A stretch of DNA of 64,000 nucleotides. Origin: CAZVLQ01 sp964628185 (lineage in GTDB: Bacteria; Pseudomonadota; Zetaproteobacteria; Mariprofundales; Mariprofundaceae). The notes beneath the pieces were generated by a model. That model did not search any database. It was not told the DNA's origin and saw only the letters and a list, made by a program, of their open reading frames with translations. The position numbers were made by a program, and so were the translations under genes. The stretch covers positions 1-64,000 of the forward strand of contig CAZVLQ010000002.1 of NCBI GenBank assembly GCA_964628185.1. Reading direction: 5' to 3'. Numbering within the stretch: position 1 is the first letter of the stretch; each line of letters starts with the position of its first letter. Below, in pieces: positions 8,800-17,184 of this stretch.

Positions 8800-10104
8800 T
8801 CAGGCCGGCTCCCTTTTTTCCAATCTTTCACACTTACGCTGGCGCCACCAGGAATACTGCAACCACAAGGCCCATGCGGCCAGTATGCATTCTTCCGCAA
8901 CCAGCGGATAACTGTAACGGCGCAATGCGGCGGTCAGGGAATAAACGCCGGTCCAGTAAAGTGCAACAGCGAGCAACGGCAGCAGTTCCGGCCGCGTCTT
9001 CAGCGACCGGACCAGCATGCCCAGGGCCAGCATAACGAACAGCCACTGACCGGCAAGCGCTCCCCATTTCAGCACGGGGGATATCCGCCCCAGCGTACTG
9101 CTTCCCGGTGGTGGAGAGACCCAAAGAATAAGCATGCGGCAGATGCCCAGTTTCAGATAACCGAACGGATGTTGCCTGATATTCTCGCGTAATTCATTCT
9201 TCAGCTCCCTGGCCGAGTGACTGTGCCGGTATTGTTCCGCAAGCTTCAGTTCATCTTCAATCTTGCTCATATCGGTGACCGTCCACCACCATGAACCGGT
9301 GTGGGCGGGATAGGCGGAAGAAGATAGAATCGATTCAGTCAAAACCGTGAATTGTCCCCTGCCCGTATGCTCCTGAACGGCATAATTCCGCACCTGCCAT
9401 GCGCCAACCATCAATATGGATATCGTGGCCATGATCAGGCATTGCCTCCAGCGATCACGCACTGCCCGCCATAACAGGCACAGGACCAGCATAAAGGGGG
9501 TGAGCAGCGATAATTCCGGCTTGGTCAGGCCAAGCCCTCCCGCGCACAGGCCGGCCATCAACGTCGGCGTCAACCTGTCGGGCCTGGGACGCAAGGCCTC
9601 GCATGCACTCCACAGAAAACATATGAGCAGAATAACCTGTAGATTCTCCGTATATAGAAGGCTGACAATCTCAAAGGAAGGATAGATCGCAAACAGCAAC
9701 GCGGCCAGTAGCCCTGCCATCTGCGAACCGCTCATGCTTCGGGCCAGAAAAAATACCGGGACAACCATGCCTGCCTGCAGCACCGCCTGCACAATCAGAG
9801 CGGCCTGATAGTGAACGCCAAATATTGCATACAACCCGGCCAGAAGTACGGGATAAGCCGGATTACGCGACGTGGCGGACTGTGATTGATCAAAATAGCC
9901 GTATCCTGAAACCAGATTGACCGCGATACTGTGATATTCCATGCCGTCACTGCTTGGCGGTGCACCAAGTTTCCACACAACGAGCAGACGCAAGACCACG
10001 GCAAGGCCGGTGATGATGCCAAGAATCAGAGCAGTACGTTTAGTGTGATAATCCACAATCAGGCGGCCTTCTCCCCCTGTATATCCTGAATGGCATTTCC
10101 ACAA
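8800..10104 (-). CDS. GT39/ArnT-like membrane glycosyltransferase
   Basis: A 434-residue polytopic protein with about ten helices. After the first helix comes SSDGMEYHSIAVNLVSGYGYF, the periplasmic loop with the acidic residue and Tyr typical of PMT_2/GT-C enzymes, then SRNPAYPVLLAGLYAIFG. These enzymes move a sugar from a polyprenyl-phosphate donor onto a lipid or protein on the periplasmic side. That fits the UbiA/HAD pair nearby, which could make such a donor (inference). A GTG at 10056 is an alternative start that drops 16 unconserved residues. It begins 75 bp after the end of the large oxidoreductase gene on the same strand and leads the two radical SAM genes. Confidence 0.8.
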   Translation of the reverse strand: MWKCHSGYTGGEGRLIVDYHTKRTALILGIITGLAVVLRLLVVWKLGAPPSSDGMEYHSIAVNLVSGYGYFDQSQSATSRNPAYPVLLAGLYAIFGVHYQAALIVQAVLQAGMVVPVFFLARSMSGSQMAGLLAALLFAIYPSFEIVSLLYTENLQVILLICFLWSACEALRPRPDRLTPTLMAGLCAGGLGLTKPELSLLTPFMLVLCLLWRAVRDRWRQCLIMATISILMVGAWQVRNYAVQEHTGRGQFTVLTESILSSSAYPAHTGSWWWTVTDMSKIEDELKLAEQYRHSHSARELKNELRENIRQHPFGYLKLGICRMLILWVSPPPGSSTLGRISPVLKWGALAGQWLFVMLALGMLVRSLKTRPELLPLLAVALYWTGVYSLTAALRRYSYPLVAEECILAAWALWLQYSWWRQRKCERLEKREPA

Positions 10105-10179
10105 CCGCCGGATTCACGATACGAGCGTCGTATCGTAACGGCCGAACTGATTCATATCCAGCGCGGGGCGGCTGATTCT

Positions 10180-13100
10180 TTACATCAGAACGCGTTCAAT
10201 ACCACCGTGTCTGACGTTCTGAATGAACTGCTGCTGCCAGTCCTCTCCCTTCAGGTGACGGGCAAGCTCGATGACGATGTAATCCGCTTCAACCCCGGCC
10301 ACGTCTTCCAGGCGCTTTAACCCCTGCAGGCATGAAGGACAGGATGTCAGAATCTTCTGCCGGCCCTCGCCCGTATTCGTGAGCCTTGCGCCGGCCTTGG
10401 CCATTTCCTCTTCCTTGCGGGCGCGAATCTTGCCGGCAATGGCGGGATGAGCCACGGCCAGGGTACCCGCCTCGCCGCAACATTCCGCCGACTGAACCGA
10501 TTCCTCGCCAAGCAACGAGCGGATAACGGCTTCCGATCCATGGCGCTTGAGCGGCGTATGACAGGGCTCATGATACATGTAGCGCGCACCCTGCACGCCA
10601 CCCGGGCTCACGCCCCGCAGCATCAGGTATTCATGGATATCGATCAGCGGCGCCCCGGGAAACATCTCTTCCAGCCGGTATTTCTCCAGTTGGTCGAAAC
10701 AGGTGCCGCAGGAAACAATGACGGCCTCGAAATCCAGATAAGACAGCGCATTTTTGATGCGATGGAACAGCACCCGGTTGTCATACGAGATCCTGTCCCC
10801 GCGCACGTGATCACCGCCGGCAGTGGATGGATAGCCGCAACAGATATAGGAAGGCGGCAGCACTACATTCAGACCCAGATCATACAGCATGGCCTTCGTG
10901 GCCAGCCCCACCTGTGAAAACAGTCGTTCCGAGCCGCAACCGGGAAAATAGAATACGGCCCGGCCACCAGCTTTAGCCGGATCGCGCAGGATCGGCACTT
11001 CATTGCGCCTGCGACCGTCAATACCAAGCATGGCGCGGGCGGTAGTGAGCGGCAACCCGGGCAGCGGTCGTTCAACGAAATTGATGACCTGCGCGGCAAC
11101 ACCGGAAAGATTCCGCTTTGCCGCCGGGGTTTTCCTGATGATTCCCATGGCCTTTGCCGCCCGGTGCAGCATCCGGTGCGAGGCATAGCCCCAGCCGATG
11201 ACGGTCCGGCGCATGAAACGCACTGCATCGGGATTTTTCGCCACCAGAAACAGCAGCGACAGCCTGGCGCCGATATTGAAGCGTGCCTGACCCTTGTCTT
11301 TCAGCAACGCCCGTATGCGTTCGGTGACGACACCAAAATCAATGTCAACCGGACACGGCGCTTCGCATTTATGGCAGATCGTACAGTGGTCGGCCACATC
11401 CCTGAGTCCCGCGAACGGCTCAAAGGAAATACCGTCCCCGGTCTGGGACTCATACAGAAAAGCCTCGATAATCGCACCGGCTGCCTGAATCTTGTTGCGT
11501 GGGGAATACAGCATCGAGGCGCGTGGAAAATGCGTGTTACACACCGGCTTGCACTTGCCGCAGCGCAGGCACGGTGAAATCTCCTCGGACAGCGCGGTCA
11601 GGTCCGCCGCTTCGAGAATCATCGCCTCCATTTCCAGCAGGTTGAAGCTGGGCGTATAGGCGAAGGTCAGGTCAGTGCCCGGCATCAGCTTGTCGCGATT
11701 GAATACACGCCCGGGATCCACCCTGGCCTTGTATTCGGCCATCTCATCCAGATATTCCTTTCGCATGTATGGCAGTTTGGTGATGCCGATGCCGTGTTCG
11801 CCGGAAATTACCCCGCCCAGTTCCACCGCTTTGACCATAAACTGTTCCACGGCGTGACGGGCGCGGCGCATCATCTCATAGTCGTTGGAGTTAACCGGCA
11901 CATTCGTATGCACATTGCCGTCACCGGCATGCATGTGCGTGGCGATCACGATGCGGCGTGACAGCGCCTGTTCATGTCGCTCGCGCACCTTCCGTTGCAG
12001 CGCCTCATGCCCGCGCAACAGGTCCAGGATCGGCGCCTCCACCTCGCGCCGGTAGGAAATACGCAAACTTCCGCGCTGAATCACCCGGAACAGCGTTTCC
12101 CCGGCATCATGCGCCACATCCCCCGGCAGTGACGGGCATGTTTCGGCCGGCGCATCCAGGCCGTCGAGATAATCGCGCCAGCAATGTTGCGCTTCTTCGA
12201 TGATACGCAGGCAGGCGCGGACCTTCTCACGCAGGTAATCGCCGCTATCGGCCAGCAACTGCGCCCGCACGGCCGGATCGCCCGCCCTGATTTCCTTCAG
12301 CAAACGACCGAGGTATGCACTGATGCCATCCAGCGCCTCAAGCTTGTTGGCAATCGAATTTTCAATATTCAGATGTTCAATGAAATCGTTGTATTCGGAC
12401 AGCCCCGGCAGGGGAATGACGACATCCTCATTGAGCTTGAAGGCGCGCGTATGCCGCGCAATCGCGGCCATGCGTCCCCGGTCTTCCCAGAACCGCGCCC
12501 GATCCGACTCCGTCACCGCAATGAAACCCTCACCATTACCCCGTGAGGCGATGTGGCAAATGTCCGAGCAAGCCTTCGCCACCGTGCGTCTGTTATTGCC
12601 GGACACATCAATCAGCAACACCACGCGCGGCCGTTCCCTGCGTGCGGACCTGGCCCGGTAATCAATGGCTTTCACATATTTTTCGTCAAAATGCTCCAGT
12701 CCTTCCAGATACACGCCCCTGACACCATCCACGTGCGTCTTGATCTCGACCATGGCACGTGTCGCGGCGCTCAGTTCCTGGCCGAAAAATTCACAGCAAA
12801 CCGTCTGCACGTACCTGAAGGGCCGGTGCAGTACGAACGTCGCTTCGGTGATGAAGCCGTCCACACCTTCCTTCTGCACACCAGGCAATCCCCCCAGCGC
12901 CTTGCGTGTCACGTCCTTGCCCAGGCCCTGGCGACGAAAAATACCACCGGGGATCGAAATCACCTCGGGTTCCCCGATAGCCCGGCCATCCGTACCTGCC
13001 CTGGAGAGGCGGAAGCGCGCTTCACCGTCGGCCGGAATGCGCCCCATGTTGTGATCAAGACGTTCCACGGTGAGCCAGTTCCCGTCCGGCGTCACCATCT

Positions 13101-13998
13101 TCCAGGCCAGCAGATTATCCACGCAGGTGCCCCAGATGAGCGCATGCCTGCCACCGGCATTGGATGCCACATTGCCACCGATAGTGCAGGCCCACAGGCT
13201 GGTCGGGTCGGTGGCGAAGATATACGGCCGGGAGGCGGCCATGACCTTGCCGGTCACCGCACCCGCCTGCGCCGTAATCGTCGCCACCTCACCCGCAACG
13301 CCGATATTCCGCATCTCTACCGCGCCAAAGGCATCCAGCTTCTCCACGTTGACCATCACCGTATCGGCATGCAGCGGCACGGAACCGCCGCACAGGCCGG
13401 TACCGCCGCCACGCGGAATCACGGTCATGCCCAGCTCTCGCGTCGTATTCACCAGGCCCGGAATTTCATCCGGCGTATCCGGCGTGATCACGCAGAACGG
13501 AAAGTCCTGCCGCCAGTCGGTGGCATCCGTGGCGTGATGCGTCAGCGTATAGGCGTCAAAATGAATGTTGTTGCGGTGCGTACAGCGGGCAAAGGCCTTC
13601 GCCGCCTGCCGGCGCCGCTTCGGCGTCTCGACAAACCAGTTGTTGAATTCATCCAGCATCGTGCGGGTGCGACCGACGATATCCAGGACACGATCATTGC
13701 CCCCGGCAGCCGCCTCGATGCGTGCCAGACGATCGGCATGCAGGGCCTGCATCGCACGCAGCCGGCGTCTGTTTTGCAACAGCCCGTTTTTCAGAAAGGC
13801 GTTGCGTGAAATGACCCACACATCACCGAGAATCTCAAACAGCTTGCGCGCCGAACGCCCCGTGCGCCGCTGGCCGCGCAGGACGTTGAGGTCATCCCAC
13901 GCCTGCTCACCCAGAAAGCGCAGCACAATTTCACGATCGGAATACGAGGTGTAATTGTACGGTATTTCGCGAATATTTTCGGTCAAGTGGGGCTCCAT
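10180..13998 (-). CDS. Fused FAD-linked oxidase and Fe-S/CCG oxidoreductase (DUF3683 N-terminus)
   Basis: A 1272-residue multidomain dehydrogenase. Residues 1-140 form the DUF3683-type start (REIPYNYTSYSDREIV). A PCMH-type FAD-binding domain follows with VIPRGGGTGLCGGSVPL, then the FAD-oxidase C-terminal domain with THMHAGDGNVHTN and GVISGEHGIGITKLPYM. Next come two ferredoxin motifs, CLRCGKCKPVC and CTICHKCEAPCPV. Two CCG repeats end the protein (FPGCGSER/CCGYPSTAGG and CGTCFDQ/ECCGEAGT), as in heterodisulfide-reductase-like and GlpC subunits. It should oxidise a 2-hydroxyacid such as D-lactate or glycolate and pass electrons to the membrane. The start at 13998 gives MEPHLTENIREIPYNY; the longer frame to 14133 adds unconserved residues. 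A short downstream gap puts it in one possible transcript with the GT39 gene. Confidence 0.88.
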   Translation of the reverse strand: MEPHLTENIREIPYNYTSYSDREIVLRFLGEQAWDDLNVLRGQRRTGRSARKLFEILGDVWVISRNAFLKNGLLQNRRRLRAMQALHADRLARIEAAAGGNDRVLDIVGRTRTMLDEFNNWFVETPKRRRQAAKAFARCTHRNNIHFDAYTLTHHATDATDWRQDFPFCVITPDTPDEIPGLVNTTRELGMTVIPRGGGTGLCGGSVPLHADTVMVNVEKLDAFGAVEMRNIGVAGEVATITAQAGAVTGKVMAASRPYIFATDPTSLWACTIGGNVASNAGGRHALIWGTCVDNLLAWKMVTPDGNWLTVERLDHNMGRIPADGEARFRLSRAGTDGRAIGEPEVISIPGGIFRRQGLGKDVTRKALGGLPGVQKEGVDGFITEATFVLHRPFRYVQTVCCEFFGQELSAATRAMVEIKTHVDGVRGVYLEGLEHFDEKYVKAIDYRARSARRERPRVVLLIDVSGNNRRTVAKACSDICHIASRGNGEGFIAVTESDRARFWEDRGRMAAIARHTRAFKLNEDVVIPLPGLSEYNDFIEHLNIENSIANKLEALDGISAYLGRLLKEIRAGDPAVRAQLLADSGDYLREKVRACLRIIEEAQHCWRDYLDGLDAPAETCPSLPGDVAHDAGETLFRVIQRGSLRISYRREVEAPILDLLRGHEALQRKVRERHEQALSRRIVIATHMHAGDGNVHTNVPVNSNDYEMMRRARHAVEQFMVKAVELGGVISGEHGIGITKLPYMRKEYLDEMAEYKARVDPGRVFNRDKLMPGTDLTFAYTPSFNLLEMEAMILEAADLTALSEEISPCLRCGKCKPVCNTHFPRASMLYSPRNKIQAAGAIIEAFLYESQTGDGISFEPFAGLRDVADHCTICHKCEAPCPVDIDFGVVTERIRALLKDKGQARFNIGARLSLLFLVAKNPDAVRFMRRTVIGWGYASHRMLHRAAKAMGIIRKTPAAKRNLSGVAAQVINFVERPLPGLPLTTARAMLGIDGRRRNEVPILRDPAKAGGRAVFYFPGCGSERLFSQVGLATKAMLYDLGLNVVLPPSYICCGYPSTAGGDHVRGDRISYDNRVLFHRIKNALSYLDFEAVIVSCGTCFDQLEKYRLEEMFPGAPLIDIHEYLMLRGVSPGGVQGARYMYHEPCHTPLKRHGSEAVIRSLLGEESVQSAECCGEAGTLAVAHPAIAGKIRARKEEEMAKAGARLTNTGEGRQKILTSCPSCLQGLKRLEDVAGVEADYIVIELARHLKGEDWQQQFIQNVRHGGIERVLM

Positions 13999-14209
13999 AC
14001 GCACAAGGTAAGCGTATTGTAACGAAGGATGGTGAAGAAAACATAAATTCATGTTCTCCGCTTCCAGTCGCGTAAAACCGAATCCGGGTCCGGCTTGACA
14101 ATTGGGTGTTTGGGCAAGGGGGAGTTCGAACACGCTCTATTCTGACCGTCGTATATTAGCCGAAGACGTGCGACCGGAGACATCAAAATGAGTGGAACGA
14201 GTGTAAAAG

Positions 14210-15151
14210 TCAGGGCAGGCCCAGGAAGGTGCCGCCGTTGCGCTTTGTCACCTCCCGCATGAGGATGGAAAAGCGATTGGTTGCATAGTTGGATATAAAT
14301 CCGACGGCATGGATTTTGGCCAGTCTCTTGCCTGTAATCCTGTTGGTGTTCAGGTTGCCGATGGTATTGATAACAGGATCATAGGATGAGCCGGTATAAT
14401 CATCCCCGAAAATATAAATTGAGAGGGAAATGCCCGGCTTCGCGTATCTTCTGAGCGCAACCTCAAGGCCTTCGACCGGGCTGCTGTTCGAGGCGCTTCT
14501 CCATGATCCGAACAGCTTCATCACACCTTTCCGCCTTTGCGGCGTATCGGGAATCCACTGCCCCGCATAGCTTGAAATCAAATGAACCCCGTTGTCGTTC
14601 ATGATCTGGAAGCCCTTCACCCTGGGATGAATCCTCAGGACATTGAGAACCTCCCGGGAGACACGATTCCATATGCTGATCATGCTGCCCGAGGTGTCGA
14701 CGATAAAGATGACGTAATCACTGTCCACCGGGATACCTCCGACTTCAATATCCCTCTTCAGGGAAGAACTCGGTCTGATCGAAGCGCGTTGCATGGAGGA
14801 TTGCACAAGGGACAGGCCCTCGAGATCGGCATCAAGTTTTTCGAGTTCCCGGGTCTTGTCGCCAAGCTGCTTTTTCGCCGCCGCCTCCGAGGACTTGAGA
14901 AGAGTGTCAATCTGCTCCAGCCTGGCCAGTTCCCTGCGTTGCTTCTCAAGCTCCCGGGCTGAATCAGCCACGCTTCCCCTGGCGGCAACAACCTGTTTCA
15001 ACAACTGCCTGGCCGAGTCCATATCCTGAGTGGACATGTTCGCAAGGGGTTTGGACAACAACACCAGCAAGACCACGGCGGCAAACCCGGAAGAAATAAT
15101 ATCCAGAAATGAGATGTTGAAAATCTCAAGATTTCCCTTACGGGGTTTCAT
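14210..15151 (-). CDS. ExbD/MotB-like protein with C-terminal VWA domain (second copy)
   Basis: A 313-residue protein ending the eight-gene operon. One membrane helix (about 13-33) starts FLDIISSG, placing an Asp (D17) where MotB and ExbD have their proton-binding Asp. Residues about 45-115 are a charged coiled coil. A VWA domain begins at VIFIVDTSGSM (D152, S154, S156 of the MIDAS) and has a later IYIFGDDYTG; the MIDAS Thr looks replaced (SNSSPVEGL). The start overlaps the preceding stop by four bases (ATGA). It is paralogous to the upstream gene but diverged. It probably forms the B subunit, or half of it, of a channel with the MotA-like protein, presenting the VWA domain in the periplasm. 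Confidence 0.8.
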   Translation of the reverse strand: MKPRKGNLEIFNISFLDIISSGFAAVVLLVLLSKPLANMSTQDMDSARQLLKQVVAARGSVADSARELEKQRRELARLEQIDTLLKSSEAAAKKQLGDKTRELEKLDADLEGLSLVQSSMQRASIRPSSSLKRDIEVGGIPVDSDYVIFIVDTSGSMISIWNRVSREVLNVLRIHPRVKGFQIMNDNGVHLISSYAGQWIPDTPQRRKGVMKLFGSWRSASNSSPVEGLEVALRRYAKPGISLSIYIFGDDYTGSSYDPVINTIGNLNTNRITGKRLAKIHAVGFISNYATNRFSILMREVTKRNGGTFLGLP

Positions 15152-16212
15152 GGCCAACTCAAAGCGGGGCTGATCAGCAATCCCCCCGTTGAAGCGCTCC
15201 ATGCCCAATATGCCGGCGCCGCTTCAGGATCGCCTTCGATCGGCAGCAGGATGACATTGACCTTGACGCTTCTCGCGGGTGCGCTCTCCAGAATCGTTTG
15301 ACGGAACAGTTTGATACGGCAGGCGCCGGAGATATTGGTGGATTTTCCCAGCAGGGAGCTACAGGCCGCGAATGGATTCAGGCTCGCATAGCGCGATTGC
15401 CCTTCCGTCGGCAGGCCGTCCGTTACCAGATAGATGTCCGTGGGCGCAAGCGATACAGCTTTTTGCAGGCCCAGTTGCAGATTGGTTGAACCCGTTGGCA
15501 CCAGCTTGTCGAGATCGCTGAAAAGCCTGCCAATATCGTCAGGATTTCGGCTATCAAACCAGCCGCCTCCTCCAAGCACCCTGGCCTTCCGGTTATACGC
15601 TACGACAGCGACCTGGCTGGATTCGGGTGTGCGGGCAAGAAGCCAGCGGACAATACGTTTCGTGCGCTGCCATTTGGGGCCTTTTTTTTTCTCGGCATCC
15701 GGGGTGTTTTTACGACGAATGATTTTAATGAGCTTTTCATCCGTCATGGAGGCGCTGCTGTCAATAAGAAAGATGATTCTGCGCCCTTCAACCCTGAGCC
15801 CCATCACATAATTCTCTTCCCCGCCCGCATCGTTCTCCACAACATCGTTTTTTTTCGCCACGGGTGCATTTTTAATGGTGTTTTTGACGGATGACAACTC
15901 CGCCTGTCTCCGCGATATCATATCGCTCTTCCTCGATACCTCGGCCTTCAGGGCAGCGATTTCCGCTTGTATGCCGGCGATTGTCCTCATTTCGCCCATG
16001 GCGTCTTTATTGAGTGCGGAAAGCGATTTCCCAAGCTCCGCATCCTGCGCCTCAAGTCGAGCCAGATCGCCGCGCAGGAGACCGGTCTCGGGAGAGGATT
16101 TCGCTACGTCCTGTTTTACGATAATCAAAACAAGGATAATGGCGCCAAGCCCGGAGGCCATGATGTCCAGAAATGCAATGTTAAACCCTTCGGTTTTGCG
16201 GCGGATTTTCAC
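15148..16212 (-). CDS. ExbD/MotB-like protein with C-terminal VWA domain (first copy)
   Basis: A 354-residue protein. The cytoplasmic tail MKIRRKTEGF is followed by one helix (about 12-33) beginning IAFLDIMASG, with D16 in the position of the proton-carrying Asp of stator B subunits. A coiled coil spans about 45-115. The VWA domain has a complete MIDAS: DSSAS at 151-155, TGSTN, and LVTDGLP. An insert with a CSSLLG...SGAC Cys pair may form a disulfide. The gene lies 6 bp after the MotA-like gene and overlaps the second VWA gene by ATGA. Known stators (MotB, ExbD, ZorB) carry peptidoglycan- or partner-binding domains here; a metal-dependent VWA ligand-binding domain is the distinguishing feature. 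Confidence 0.85.
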   Translation of the reverse strand: MKIRRKTEGFNIAFLDIMASGLGAIILVLIIVKQDVAKSSPETGLLRGDLARLEAQDAELGKSLSALNKDAMGEMRTIAGIQAEIAALKAEVSRKSDMISRRQAELSSVKNTIKNAPVAKKNDVVENDAGGEENYVMGLRVEGRRIIFLIDSSASMTDEKLIKIIRRKNTPDAEKKKGPKWQRTKRIVRWLLARTPESSQVAVVAYNRKARVLGGGGWFDSRNPDDIGRLFSDLDKLVPTGSTNLQLGLQKAVSLAPTDIYLVTDGLPTEGQSRYASLNPFAACSSLLGKSTNISGACRIKLFRQTILESAPARSVKVNVILLPIEGDPEAAPAYWAWSASTGGLLISPALSWP

Positions 16213-16218
16213 CTTGGG

Positions 16219-16983
16219 CTAGCGTCTGGATATCCGTTTGAGGAGGAATTTTTCACAATAAGCCTGCGTATCCACCACAAGGCCATCCTGTAAACGCTGC
16301 AACTGATGCAGCAGGAACATCAACAGGACACTGATGAGCAGGGCGACCAGCGTCGAGTTAAAAGCCAGCCCCAAATTGTTCGTCATGCCGCTTATATCTC
16401 CCGCCAACGCCTGATCGGCCAGAGCAAGGGCGCCGCCGATCCCTCTTACGGTTCCGATAAAGCCTATGGATGGAATAGCCCAGATCAGGTAGCGAATCAT
16501 CGAGTTTTCCGCTTCCTGCCGTATGGCCAGCGCTTCAACGCCGGATTCCACGGCATCGGACGTGTTCTGGACATCGCTGGTAATCAGATAACGCCGCAGG
16601 CTGGCCATCAGGGTTAGCACCAGAGGTGTTTCCCTGGTCTCCGCGGGGAGGGTCTCCAGATTGGATAACACCGTCTCAAGGTCTCCCCCGTTTTCCCCGG
16701 TATCTTCCAGCAAATCAACGGTAAACAGATACCGATCCCTGAGAATGGCGACGGACTTGCTCAAAATCAGGAATCCTGCCCACAGCATCAGAATGATGCA
16801 TATCTCCTGTTCGTAGTCCTTCAGAATCACAAAGATGTCGCGTGGTGCCGAATGTCCCGCATGCATGGCGGCTTCAATAACCAGACCGGCCTGCGGCCGG
16901 ATAAAACCGATATAGACAAGATGCACCGTAATGGCGCTCATAATGAGTACGGCGAGGCTCCTGATCATCGGCGATATCTTCAT
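16219..16983 (-). CDS. MotA/TolQ/ExbB-family proton-channel subunit
   Basis: A 254-residue protein with four helices at about 8-28, 60-80, 165-190 and 205-228 and a cytoplasmic loop of some 80 residues between helices 2 and 3. The C-terminal half IPSIGFIGTVRGIGGAL...NNLGLAFNSTLVALLI is the TolQ/ExbB signature lining the channel; the Thr in NSTLVALL matches the conserved channel Thr. It should assemble as a ring around the single helices of the two VWA proteins encoded immediately downstream and use the proton or sodium gradient to move them. Its ATG overlaps the stop of the 47-residue gene upstream by four bases. Confidence 0.88.
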   Translation of the reverse strand: MKISPMIRSLAVLIMSAITVHLVYIGFIRPQAGLVIEAAMHAGHSAPRDIFVILKDYEQEICIILMLWAGFLILSKSVAILRDRYLFTVDLLEDTGENGGDLETVLSNLETLPAETRETPLVLTLMASLRRYLITSDVQNTSDAVESGVEALAIRQEAENSMIRYLIWAIPSIGFIGTVRGIGGALALADQALAGDISGMTNNLGLAFNSTLVALLISVLLMFLLHQLQRLQDGLVVDTQAYCEKFLLKRISRR

Positions 16984-17123
16984 ATGTCCACCGGAAAGGT
17001 AGCTGCCGAATTCAACTGGATTACCCGTATGGCGGCATAAGCCGCGCCAGCCGCCAAAACAAGCCCGATACCAAGGATCATAATCATGAAGATACGTTTT
17101 CCAGGTCGTCTACTTCTGTCCAT
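16980..17123 (-). CDS. Small single-pass membrane protein (47 aa)
   Basis: Read directly from the sequence: MDRSRRPGKRIFMIMILG begins a 47-residue protein with a strongly basic N-terminus, one hydrophobic helix (about residues 11-33) and a short tail ending PVDI. A strong GGAGG ribosome site lies seven bases before the ATG. The stop overlaps the start of the MotA-like gene (ATGA), so it is translated with it. Orientation by the positive-inside rule puts the tail in the periplasm. I know no family for it. Position and coupling suggest a small accessory subunit of the channel complex. Confidence 0.72.
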   Translation of the reverse strand: MDRSRRPGKRIFMIMILGIGLVLAAGAAYAAIRVIQLNSAATFPVDI

Positions 17124-17184
17124 TTATTCCTCCGAACCAACAACAATGCAAATAAAACCATATGCGGCTTTATTCACATTATTG

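Noticed and set aside
12553..13809. 418-codon frame antisense to the large oxidoreductase
   Set aside because: It is a shadow of the strongly conserved gene on the other strand; its composition is His/Arg/Gly-rich with no domain.
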